Positions 22,628 through 30,656 of a stretch of DNA of 60,968 nt are shown in pieces (position 1 is the first letter of the stretch; every line of letters begins with the position of its first letter). This DNA is from [Eubacterium] yurii subsp. margaretiae ATCC 43715 (lineage in GTDB: Bacteria > Bacillota > Clostridia > Peptostreptococcales > Filifactoraceae): contig GL405246.1 of the NCBI GenBank assembly GCA_000146855.1, positions 327,255 through 388,222 on the forward strand, given 5' to 3'. The position numbers and the translations under genes were made by a program. A model generated the notes under the pieces. It was not told the origin of the DNA. It ran no database searches and saw only the letters and a program-made list of their open reading frames with translations.

Positions 22628-24915
22628 TGAAGATGAAAAACCTGAAAATTATGAGAAAAGCCGGTATTAAAGTACCGGATTTTTTCGTCATAAGCTGGGA
22701 AGATTCTGTAAAAAATCAAATAAAAGATGAAATTATCGAAGATGACAGCCAAAAACTGAGGCAAAATCTCAAAGAAAATATAGTCATTAGTAACTTGCCG
22801 CTTAAAGATGATATGAGATACGCAGTGCGTTCTTCATGCAATGTGGAAGACAGCAAGACTAACAGCTTTGCAGGGATGTTCGACACTTTTTTAAATGTGA
22901 ATGCTGATGAAGTGGAAAAATATGCCGTATCATGTATGCTGTCGCTTTACAACGACAAGGTCATAGAATATTGCAGGAGCAGAAATATAGACATTAAAAG
23001 CATGTACATGGATGTAATAGTACAGGAAATGGTGGATGCAGAGCTTTCTGGAGTGATATTTACTTCCAATCCGCAAGGTATACTAAACGAGATGACTATT
23101 ACTGTAGGCGAGGGACTGGGTGAAGGCATAGTATCAGATAAGGTAGATACAGTGACATATTATTACAATGTCTCTGACAAGAAATACTATCTTGACGGCG
23201 AAAAAGACATACTATCCTTGGAAATGCTTGAAAAAATTGTAAATACGGCTGAAAAAATCAAAGATATTCTTAACTTGGACTATGCTGATATTGAGTTTTC
23301 TATAGTAGGCGATGAACTCTTTATATTACAGGCAAGACGAATAACATCCATTGACGATGAAGACGCTGTAATTTACGATAATTCCAACATAGTTGAGAGT
23401 TATCCCGATATCAGCTTGCCACTGTCCATATCCTTTGCCAAGGCGGTGTATAGCGGAGTATTTACAGGACTTGCCAAGAGAATAATAAGAAATGAAAAAA
23501 TCTTAGATAAAAATAAAGATACTTTTGAAAATATGGTCGGCGATATAAACGGAGCTATGTACTATAAGATTGACAACTGGTATAAGATGTTGCAGATACT
23601 CCCTTTTAGCAAAAAACTGATTGGCATATGGCAGGAGATGCTGGGTGTAAAAAATAAAAACTACAGCTATGGAAGACTGGATATGCCGGTATTTTACAAG
23701 CTTAAAAGCGTGATTAATTTTTGCTCAGAGCTTTGTACAGTTCGAAAAAATATGGACAAACTCAATGAAGAATATAAGAGGGTAAATTCATATTTCAAAG
23801 AAAATTTTTCAAAAGGGCTTGACAACAAGCAGTTAAAAGAGCTATATGACACTATTTCTCAAAGCCTGCTCAAAGTATGGGATATCACCTTAATCAATGA
23901 TATGTACGCCTTTTTATTTACTCACTTTGCCAAAAAAAGAGGCAATAATGAGAAAATAGCCGGTATAAAAGACATTCACTCCATGAAACCTGCAAGGGAA
24001 ATGATAAAACTTGCAATGATCTATTCAAAACAAGGCGATAGTCAGGCTTATAAAGAAGAAAAATCAGCCTATATTGAAAAATACGGTGACAGAGTTTTGG
24101 AGGAGCTGAAGCTTGAAACGAGGACTTTTAGGACAAATCCTGAGCTACTTGACCTTCAGATAGAAAAATATGTCGAAGATGAGCAAAAACTCATGAATAT
24201 GTATCAAAATACTACTGAAGAAAATGAAAAGGATGAAAGAGAAGATTTCTTCACCAAGAGAGCATGGATAGGTATTAAAAACAGGGAAATATCAAGGTTG
24301 AACAGAACAGGCATATTTGGAATGGTAAGGACTATCTTTGATGCTATAGCTGAAAACTTTGAAAAACAAGGATTGATTGAAAAAGTAGGCGACATTTACT
24401 ATCTTTCGATAGAAGAAATATTTGACAATATTGAAAAAATGGAAAGCAAGAAAGAGATTATATATAAGAGAAAAGAGCTCTACCAAAGCTATAGGACTAT
24501 ACCTACTTACAACAGGATAATAGCCACAAAGAACGGAATAAAAAGCTTGAGAGGTATGGCTAAGCTAAGACAAAAGTCTATAGCACAGGAAAGATATCTG
24601 ACAGGTGTACCTTGCTCATCAGGTAGGGTAAGGGCTGAGGCTGTAGTTATAGAAAATATGAATGACATTGTAGACGTCAAAGACAAGATAATAATTGCCA
24701 AGATGACTGATCCGGGATGGGTGTTTTTGCTGCTAAGCGCCAAGGGCATAATCACTGAAAAAGGCTCACTTCTCTCACATACTGCCATTATATCAAGGGA
24801 GCTTAAGTTAGCGTCCATAGTTGCTGTAAACAATGTTACAAATCTCATAAAAACAGGGGATATTGTAGAAATGGACGCAAGTAGCGGAGAGATATGGATA
24901 GAGAAAAAGCGGTAA
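22627..24915 (+). CDS. PEP-synthase/rifampin-phosphotransferase-like protein
   Basis: 762 residues. The N-terminal ATP-grasp-like PEP/pyruvate-binding domain (about 1-245) has RYAVRSSCNVEDSKTNSFAG, VIVQEMVDAELSGVIFTSNP and ADIEFSIVGDELFILQARR. A helical middle (about 260-660) is unassigned. The C-terminal swivelling domain (about 670-760) carries the phospho-His in GSLLSHTAIISREL. It lacks the PEP-binding TIM barrel of true PEP synthase, so it resembles rifampin phosphotransferase or the many uncharacterised PPDK_N proteins that phosphorylate small molecules. The start follows GGAGGAAAGATATA. Coupling to the UbiA gene suggests a shared substrate. Confidence 0.75.
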   Translation: MKMKNLKIMRKAGIKVPDFFVISWEDSVKNQIKDEIIEDDSQKLRQNLKENIVISNLPLKDDMRYAVRSSCNVEDSKTNSFAGMFDTFLNVNADEVEKYAVSCMLSLYNDKVIEYCRSRNIDIKSMYMDVIVQEMVDAELSGVIFTSNPQGILNEMTITVGEGLGEGIVSDKVDTVTYYYNVSDKKYYLDGEKDILSLEMLEKIVNTAEKIKDILNLDYADIEFSIVGDELFILQARRITSIDDEDAVIYDNSNIVESYPDISLPLSISFAKAVYSGVFTGLAKRIIRNEKILDKNKDTFENMVGDINGAMYYKIDNWYKMLQILPFSKKLIGIWQEMLGVKNKNYSYGRLDMPVFYKLKSVINFCSELCTVRKNMDKLNEEYKRVNSYFKENFSKGLDNKQLKELYDTISQSLLKVWDITLINDMYAFLFTHFAKKRGNNEKIAGIKDIHSMKPAREMIKLAMIYSKQGDSQAYKEEKSAYIEKYGDRVLEELKLETRTFRTNPELLDLQIEKYVEDEQKLMNMYQNTTEENEKDEREDFFTKRAWIGIKNREISRLNRTGIFGMVRTIFDAIAENFEKQGLIEKVGDIYYLSIEEIFDNIEKMESKKEIIYKRKELYQSYRTIPTYNRIIATKNGIKSLRGMAKLRQKSIAQERYLTGVPCSSGRVRAEAVVIENMNDIVDVKDKIIIAKMTDPGWVFLLLSAKGIITEKGSLLSHTAIISRELKLASIVAVNNVTNLIKTGDIVEMDASSGEIWIEKKR

Positions 24916-24937
24916 AAAAGCAATAAAAAAAGCTGTA

Positions 24938-24977
24938 ATACAAAAGGACAGCTTGATTTGAAACTGTCCTTTTGTAC
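24938..24977. terminator. Bidirectional terminator between convergent operons
   Basis: ACAAAAGGACAG pairs perfectly with CTGTCCTTTTGT across a 12-nt loop. It sits between the PEP-synthase-like gene and the end of the leftward BMC operon. Confidence 0.85.
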
Positions 24978-25072
24978 TTATTTTTGTATTATATTAATAG
25001 AACTATAGTGTCTTTATACTAAAATTCTATACAGTAAAGGATAATATATCTTATCAGAGATTTATTTGTTTT

Positions 25073-25621
25073 TTATAGTAAATTAGATACAAGTAAATTT
25101 GACGGTGATGCTATTATTTCAGAATTTACAAGTAAACTTTTGTCTATTGCTATGTTTTGTCCAGCTTTTATTCCGGATTCAACTGAAGATAAATCACCGG
25201 TAAATACAAACAGTGCCTTTCCACCGAGCCCATTTCCTAATCTCAGTTCTATAGGTTCTACATTTGCTGCCTTTAGTACGGAATCTGCTACTATAATCAT
25301 AGTAGCTATTGAAAAAGATTCTATTATACCTACTGCACCTATTTTATCAGGCATAGTTGTTCCTGTTATAGCCGGAAAGACATCCTGATGTACATTAGGT
25401 ATGACTATTGAATCTACCAAGTATTCATCTGCAGTTTGTTCGCCCATTTTAACAGAATCTTCAACTGCTGAAACATCTCCATGTACTATAGCAATATATT
25501 TTCCGGGGCAAGTCGGTGAACATGTTACAATATCTACTTCAGAAACTTTTACCATTTTATCAGCAGAAAATATACCTCTAGCCATACTATTAAACTCTAC
25601 CATTCCTATAGCTTTTGGCAA
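25073..25621 (-). CDS. pduT: PduT-like Fe-S BMC-T shell protein
   Basis: 182 residues with two BMC domains (1-90 and 95-182), as in trimeric shell proteins. C38 in TCSPTCPGKY is at the position of the PduT cysteine that binds a [4Fe-4S] cluster at the three-fold pore, and C34 is nearby. It should pass electrons across the shell to PduS, whose gene is directly upstream. The start is TTG after GGAGGGATTAAT; that site overlaps the pduS stop, so the two are coupled. Last gene of the leftward operon. Confidence 0.88.
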   Translation of the reverse strand: MPKAIGMVEFNSMARGIFSADKMVKVSEVDIVTCSPTCPGKYIAIVHGDVSAVEDSVKMGEQTADEYLVDSIVIPNVHQDVFPAITGTTMPDKIGAVGIIESFSIATMIIVADSVLKAANVEPIELRLGNGLGGKALFVFTGDLSSVESGIKAGQNIAIDKSLLVNSEIIASPSNLLVSNLL

Positions 25622-25622
25622 A

Positions 25623-26951
25623 TTAATCCCTCCTTATAGTAATATAGTTATCATTTACATCTACAACAACGCCATTTATACTTGAATGTATATTAGCACC
25701 AAGTGAATTTTCTTGAATAATACCGATTAATTGTCCCTTGACTACATTATCACCTACAGATACTATAGGTTTTGCAGGTGCACCAACGTGCTGTCTGGTA
25801 GCTATCTTTACCTGAGATATATCTATATCCTTATCTAATAATGGAGCAGGTCTGTCATATTTATACAGTCCAAGCCTTGCTATCAAACGCTTTGTAGGGA
25901 CTAATCTAAAATCTCTATTATTTCTGACTTCAAAAACTTCTTTCGAAGCACTATATTTTATTCCTTCATTTAAAAGCTTAGCCCTGAAATAGTTATTAGC
26001 GTGCATAGGTTTTATGCCTATAGGGCAAGAGAATAACTCGCATAGATTACATTGAACACATAGCTGTGCAGTTTGTTGACCTGTTAAATCATCTATATTA
26101 TAAGCTTGAGTTCTTACCATCTTATGCGGTTGGAGATTATGACCAAGTAGATACCTTGGACATAGGTCTGTACACATTCTACATTGTTCACAAGAGCCTC
26201 TGTTTAACTTTTTAGCCTGAGCTTGATCTACACCTTTATTTTTTATAAGACTATGTTCCTTTTTGAGTAATATGTATCCCTTACTTTTTTTAGTAACAGA
26301 TGACTCTAAATTAGACAATAAAGGTCCCATCATCGGACCACCGTCTATTATACCATAATCTTCTATATTTCTTATATTTACAAGTTCAAATAACTTCATA
26401 AGAGGTGTACCTACAGGTACTTTTAGTGTGCAGGGATTATCTATATCTCCGGCTATAGTAACATAAGAATCAGTAACAGCTACATCATTCATAGAATTAT
26501 ATATATTGAGACAAGTCTCAGAATTTACCACTACACAGCCAACGTTTAAAGGTATCCCCATCTCAGGCACGACTCTTCCGGTAAGTTCATACACAAGTAC
26601 CTGCTCATCACCGGCAGGATATACATCTTTAAGTTCATTTACACTGATATAATCATCTAGGTCTAGCTCAGATATTCTTTGTCTTAATTTTTGTATGACC
26701 TGCTTATGTTTATATTTTATACCGATTATGGCTTTTTTAGCCTCAACCAATCTTCCGGCCATCTCAAAACCATGTATTATATCATCGCAATATACGTCCA
26801 TAATCTGTTGGTCGACTCTTAGCAGTGGTTCACATTCTGCTGCATTCATCAGGATATAATCTGCTTTTGATGCTAATTTTACATGAGTAGGGAATCCTGC
26901 TCCACCAGCACCGACGACTCCTGCTGATTTTATTTTATCTAAAAGACTCAC
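25623..26951 (-). CDS. pduS: PduS/RnfC-like BMC electron-transfer flavoprotein
   Basis: 442 residues. The N-terminus has the RnfC/Nqo1-type flavin and nucleotide motif GAGGAGFPTHVKLAS and NAAECEPLLR. An SLBB domain follows, then two ferredoxin-type clusters (CEQCRMCTDLCP and CVQCNLCELFSCP). A C-terminal biotinyl/barrel-like domain (VSVGDNVVKGQLIGI) closes the protein. In B12-type compartments PduS reduces cobalamin. The dehydratase here is B12-independent, so its role is more likely NADH-linked redox traffic through PduT or supply of reductant to the activase (inference). Start GTG after AGGAGGAA. Confidence 0.88.
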   Translation of the reverse strand: MSLLDKIKSAGVVGAGGAGFPTHVKLASKADYILMNAAECEPLLRVDQQIMDVYCDDIIHGFEMAGRLVEAKKAIIGIKYKHKQVIQKLRQRISELDLDDYISVNELKDVYPAGDEQVLVYELTGRVVPEMGIPLNVGCVVVNSETCLNIYNSMNDVAVTDSYVTIAGDIDNPCTLKVPVGTPLMKLFELVNIRNIEDYGIIDGGPMMGPLLSNLESSVTKKSKGYILLKKEHSLIKNKGVDQAQAKKLNRGSCEQCRMCTDLCPRYLLGHNLQPHKMVRTQAYNIDDLTGQQTAQLCVQCNLCELFSCPIGIKPMHANNYFRAKLLNEGIKYSASKEVFEVRNNRDFRLVPTKRLIARLGLYKYDRPAPLLDKDIDISQVKIATRQHVGAPAKPIVSVGDNVVKGQLIGIIQENSLGANIHSSINGVVVDVNDNYITIRRD

Positions 26952-26978
26952 AGTAAAATTCCTCCTAAAATATTTTGT

Positions 26979-27287
26979 TTAATCACATATATATTTTCCT
27001 TCGTTTAATTCTTTTTTTATTTGCATTATGGCTGCTTCCACAGAGGATGTGTCACCTAAGATGGCTAAGACTAACATATTTTGCGGACAGTTTCCCTTTA
27101 TATCTTCAACAGTAACCCCTGCAGCTTTTTCTGCTATATCAGAAGCTACAAGCATATCTATTACCTTTCCTTGAAGTAAGCCTATAGCACCTATGTTTTC
27201 TGTCATTATTGCTGCTGAAGAGCCTTTTCTTCTTAAAATTATATCAAGTGTAGCTTTTGATGGGGATTTTATAATTCTTATATCCAT
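26979..27287 (-). CDS. Permuted BMC-H shell protein (EutS/PduU-like), second copy
   Basis: 102 residues. The order of elements matches the circularly permuted EutS/PduU type: an N-terminal strand and helix (IRIIKSPSKATLDIILRR) precedes the core ENIGAIGLLQGK, VASDIAEKAAGVTVEDI and AILGDTSSVEAAI. It lacks the [10 protein letters not shown] signature of classical PduU, which is present in the other copy at 29238. This is a divergent paralog, possibly with a different pore. The start follows GAGAGGTG. Confidence 0.75.
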   Translation of the reverse strand: MDIRIIKSPSKATLDIILRRKGSSAAIMTENIGAIGLLQGKVIDMLVASDIAEKAAGVTVEDIKGNCPQNMLVLAILGDTSSVEAAIMQIKKELNEGKYICD

Positions 27288-27297
27288 TTTTCACCTC

Positions 27298-28137
27298 TCA
27301 CATTTCCTCTTGCCTACAACTTAAAGCTATACCTAAAGGAGTAACAAACATAGGATTTTTGGGTTTTCTGGTCTTTATTCCTGTTCTTTTTTCTATTACG
27401 TTTTCTATGTCGGTAAAAAGACAGGTACCGCCAACTATTGAGATTTCATCAATATCATAGCCCTGTATATTTCTACTTATTATACTGGATACCTTTTCTA
27501 TTACAGGTGTAACTACACCAAAAAGCTCTCTATGATTTTTCACATCTCTTTTAAAAAGTTCCGCTTCATTATAGGACTTGCCATAGGCACCTGCTATCAC
27601 CAAAGAAAAATGAGTACCGCCTGTTGGCTCGTCTACAACATAAACTACTTTTCCGTCTTTTAATACTGATATTCCGGTAGTTCCACCACCTATATCTACA
27701 ACTACTCCGTTTTTTATTTTTAGTACCTTATTAGCTGCAGTAGGTTCATCCATTAGATTTGATATTTCAAATCCTGCTCCTTGAATGACATTTTTTATAG
27801 CACCACAGTCCAGTGAATCTGTACCCGGTGGTATGGCAGCAGCAGCATATACAAGCTCAACACCCAATTTTTCTTCTATGTCTTGTTTTAACTCTCTTAC
27901 TATTCTTATAGCACCTAAATAATCTACTACCATTCCGTCTTTAACCACATTAGAATATCTATAAGCACCTGCTACCGGCTCAAAATTTTCATCAAGAACG
28001 GCTATTACAATACAGGCTGTACCTAAATCCACACCTGTATAATAGATTTTAGAATCATTTTTTATTGGTTTTTCAATTACTTTTTCAAATTTTTCAATAA
28101 GCTCGTCACAATAAGCATAATTTATAATTTCTGACAT
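27298..28137 (-). CDS. eutJ: EutJ-like actin/Hsp70-fold protein
   Basis: 279 residues of the EutJ family, an ATPase related to FtsA/Hsp70 found in many BMC loci and thought to help enzymes fold or reactivate. Phosphate-binding signatures are YYTGVDLGTAC near residue 32 and VVVDIGGGTTGISVL mid-protein, with adenosine-site ISIVGGTCLFTDI near the end. The start is the ATG after GTGGGAGC; it overlaps the end of the EutT-like gene by 16 bp. An earlier in-frame codon at 28161 has no ribosome binding site. Confidence 0.88.
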   Translation of the reverse strand: MSEIINYAYCDELIEKFEKVIEKPIKNDSKIYYTGVDLGTACIVIAVLDENFEPVAGAYRYSNVVKDGMVVDYLGAIRIVRELKQDIEEKLGVELVYAAAAIPPGTDSLDCGAIKNVIQGAGFEISNLMDEPTAANKVLKIKNGVVVDIGGGTTGISVLKDGKVVYVVDEPTGGTHFSLVIAGAYGKSYNEAELFKRDVKNHRELFGVVTPVIEKVSSIISRNIQGYDIDEISIVGGTCLFTDIENVIEKRTGIKTRKPKNPMFVTPLGIALSCRQEEM

Positions 28138-28793
28138 TTTTTGCTCCCACAAACTGCACAAATGAGTCTTGAAAGTGTATTTATTATACGATTTAAACTT
28201 TCTTTAATCGTTTTTAGAATATCATTTTCAAACTCATAATCATCTATTTCATCATAAAAATTTCTATATAAAACTCTAAGTCTATGTAAATGCAATATAT
28301 CATTAGAGTTTTCCGCTTGCATATGAAGTTCATTTATTTCAAAACAATCATCGATATAGCTTGAAAACGCCTCTTCAGATATGCCTGAACATTTTTTGTA
28401 CTCAACAAATTCTACCATTTCACTACTTTGGACATATTTTTTTATTTCTAAGATTTGACGGCTTATCTTTGAAATATCTTGGATTATACTTATATCTTTT
28501 TCTATTAGTAAAGAGCCACAAAGTAGAGTTTCCAAGTGGAGTAATCTAATATTTCCAATAAATTTTTTATTCATATTACCATATTTAGACCTATCTACTT
28601 GTTTATCATCCTTAGATGTCTTATTTGTGGTATTTTTTTTACTGCTGTAAATATCATCATATAAATTAACTCTATTGTCTAATAAAAACTGCCTTGCTCC
28701 AGGGGTAAGTTTAGTTTCAGGTGGAAGTTTAAAATCTGAAAAAGATTTATTTTTCAACTGTTCTCTTAGGTCTGCTTCAGTAATAAAAAACAT
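28122..28793 (-). CDS. EutT-like cobalamin adenosyltransferase relative
   Basis: 223 residues. The N-terminus (FFITEADLREQL ... LTPGARQFLLDNRVNLY) matches the leader of EutT-type cobalamin adenosyltransferases, and the rest is helical. The HPRIxxRGKLD segment typical of EutT is not recognisable (NKKFIGNIRLLHLE stands there). The C-terminus has a Cys cluster, CAVCGSKKC. Because the locus has a B12-independent dehydratase, an adenosyltransferase role is doubtful; it may be a scaffold or cargo protein. The start follows AAAGGGGGT. Confidence 0.65.
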   Translation of the reverse strand: MFFITEADLREQLKNKSFSDFKLPPETKLTPGARQFLLDNRVNLYDDIYSSKKNTTNKTSKDDKQVDRSKYGNMNKKFIGNIRLLHLETLLCGSLLIEKDISIIQDISKISRQILEIKKYVQSSEMVEFVEYKKCSGISEEAFSSYIDDCFEINELHMQAENSNDILHLHRLRVLYRNFYDEIDDYEFENDILKTIKESLNRIINTLSRLICAVCGSKKCQKL

Positions 28794-28797
28794 TTTT

Positions 28798-29241
28798 TTA
28801 CCCCCTTTCATTTATTTTCAAATACTCTTTTAATTCTTCTATTCCTTCGTTTGTATGAGTATTTATTCTAAAATAAGGTTTTTTTACCCCTATCTTTTCA
28901 AAAATACTACATATATTGCTGTCATCAGAATCAATAGTCCATTTATTTATAACTCCTATTACAGGCTTAGTAAAAGCGCTGGTGAAATTTGGAGAATAAA
29001 TATCTGCATTATTATTAAAATCAAAGAGTATTATAATTACATAGGCATCTTGAGAAAGAGCTATGAGATGTTTATACATCCAAGTATTTTCAATATATGC
29101 ACTTGGAATATCTATGGTGTTTTTTCCGTATATTACATCTTGAGATTTTTTTGGTGACTCGATTTTATCATTTAATATATTGACTAACGAAGTCTTGCCG
29201 GTGCCTCTTGCACCGATTATCATTATTCTTTTTTTTCTCAT
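28798..29241 (-). CDS. eutP: EutP/PduV-like small GTPase
   Basis: 147 residues. The P-loop is [14 protein letters not shown] (about residues 8-21); [11 protein letters not shown] holds a G4-like NK.D element. The family is Ras-like and is associated with BMC positioning or with acetate-kinase-like activity in ethanolamine systems. Its start overlaps the upstream pduU stop (ATGA), and its stop lies next to the EutT-like start. Confidence 0.85.
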   Translation of the reverse strand: MRKKRIMIIGARGTGKTSLVNILNDKIESPKKSQDVIYGKNTIDIPSAYIENTWMYKHLIALSQDAYVIIILFDFNNNADIYSPNFTSAFTKPVIGVINKWTIDSDDSNICSIFEKIGVKKPYFRINTHTNEGIEELKEYLKINERG

Positions 29242-29591
29242 GTCTTTGTTATTCCCACTACGTCAAAATTAAGTAAGGTAGACAATTTTTCCAATACCGC
29301 TTCAAGTGCTGTTTCAACACTATGGACATCGCCACTTATAAGCACAGAGCCTGTAAATCTGTCTAAAAAACCTATTTCGACATTTGCGGCCTTTGTAGCT
29401 ATATCAGCAGCTATAATGGAAGTTTCATAAGGGCTTAGTGTAAGTATTCCTATTGCCCCCTTTTCTTCTATACCTAATCTTTCGTATAATTCGCTGACCG
29501 GAGATGCTATAACATGAGCCAATGTTACTTGTTTTCCGGGTACAGATTCCTGTATGATTCTTTGTATCCCACTATCTTGCAGTATGTTCAT
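29238..29591 (-). CDS. pduU: PduU/EutS-type permuted BMC-H shell protein
   Basis: 117 residues with the signature [15 protein letters not shown], which in PduU/EutS forms the beta-barrel cap over the hexamer. The core has [20 protein letters not shown] and [19 protein letters not shown] prefer the ATG at 29591 (after AAAGGGTG) over a GTG nine bases upstream. Its stop overlaps the eutP start by 4 bp. Confidence 0.9.
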   Translation of the reverse strand: MNILQDSGIQRIIQESVPGKQVTLAHVIASPVSELYERLGIEEKGAIGILTLSPYETSIIAADIATKAANVEIGFLDRFTGSVLISGDVHSVETALEAVLEKLSTLLNFDVVGITKT

Positions 29592-29625
29592 ATAATTCAC
29601 CCTTTTTAAGATACAGTACCGGTAA

Positions 29626-30318
29626 TTAAAAACTGAACTTTAAAAACGCTGTTACTGCTTCATTTGCTATTTCTATATCTTGTTCTACAGTTCCACCACT
29701 TATACCTATGGCACCTATAATTTCGTTGTTTACTAATATAGGTACACCACCACCTAAGAAACAATATGATGTATTTTCCGCTTCAAATTGATTTAGAGAT
29801 TTTAAAACCCCCTGTGATAAAGTAAGGGTATCAGTCCTAAAGGCTATTGAAGTCTTGGCCTTTGCAGGTGATAGACTGCTACTTGCAATTAAAGCCTTGT
29901 CCATTTTACAAAAAAGCAATACATTGGCGTGTTTATCCACTACAGTTATAACTACAGGCAACTCCATTGATGTAGCCTTATCTTTTGCATATTTAACAAT
30001 AAGTTCAGCATTGGCAAGGTTTAGGTTATCAATGTTTTTGAAACAATTACAACTGAAAGCTTTCTTATCAGATGTACTTTCATAATTGTTTAGATTTGTC
30101 ATATATTCATATACTAAATTTACCTTATTACTTACATTGACTAAGAAGTATTTTGCTATAAGCTCCAAGGTGTTGTAAGAATAAGTGGAAAGTTCTCCAC
30201 GCATATAAGTCTCTACAGAAGTGCTATTTATTGTATCACTCGATGAATACAATTTTCTGTTTTTATTATCAAGGTTGGGGTATTTTTCTACTATTTCAGT
30301 TTCCCAAGACATATACAT
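29626..30318 (-). CDS. GlcG/HbpS-domain protein (PduO C-terminal-like)
   Basis: 230 residues. The C-terminal part (about 95-230) is a GlcG/HbpS (DUF336) domain: [33 protein letters not shown] and a Gly-rich [21 protein letters not shown] (quoted in parts). This domain occurs alone or as the C-terminus of PduO, and binds haem or cobalamin-like ligands in some members. The N-terminal 90 residues are not recognised and could bind the shell. The ribosome binding site is poor; translation may be coupled to the DUF4125-like gene ending 15 bp before. An alternative ATG lies two codons in. Confidence 0.75.
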   Translation of the reverse strand: MYMSWETEIVEKYPNLDNKNRKLYSSSDTINSTSVETYMRGELSTYSYNTLELIAKYFLVNVSNKVNLVYEYMTNLNNYESTSDKKAFSCNCFKNIDNLNLANAELIVKYAKDKATSMELPVVITVVDKHANVLLFCKMDKALIASSSLSPAKAKTSIAFRTDTLTLSQGVLKSLNQFEAENTSYCFLGGGVPILVNNEIIGAIGISGGTVEQDIEIANEAVTAFLKFSF

Positions 30319-30332
30319 AAGAAGTATAGTAT

Positions 30333-30647
30333 CTATAAGTTTTTCTTTTTTTCATCTATCTTCGGAAGCATATCCTTTATACTGTCATAATTAGCCTTAT
30401 CAGTATATTTCATCATATAAGCGTACTTATATGTTATGAGATTTTGATTTTTACTGATGGCTGAGTTTATATCTGATAAGTAGGAATTTAGTATATCGAT
30501 GTCGTACATATTCCAGTAGGCTGTTCTTGATGCAATAAAATTTCCCTTTTGATCTTGACATACTGCTCTTTGACTTATATTTTTAGTATTAGTAAATTGA
30601 AACCATTCTTCATTTACTATTTTTTGAATTATTTCATTTTTTTGCAT
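30333..30647 (-). CDS. DUF4125-like small protein
   Basis: 104 residues. The start (NEEWFQFTNTKNISQRAVCQ) resembles the N-terminus of DUF4125 proteins, but it is about half the usual length. It follows AGGAGAATTTT and lies 9 bp after the TPR/DUF4037 gene. DUF4125 and DUF4037/TPR proteins often neighbour each other, from family knowledge, so the two are probably partners. The role in a microcompartment is unknown. Confidence 0.5.
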   Translation of the reverse strand: MQKNEIIQKIVNEEWFQFTNTKNISQRAVCQDQKGNFIASRTAYWNMYDIDILNSYLSDINSAISKNQNLITYKYAYMMKYTDKANYDSIKDMLPKIDEKKKNL

Positions 30648-30656
30648 AAAATTCTC

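Noticed and set aside
25623..26951. A second rnfC gene
   Set aside because: It shares the RnfC-type flavin motif, but it stands beside a PduT-like shell protein with C38 and no other Rnf subunit, which fits PduS.
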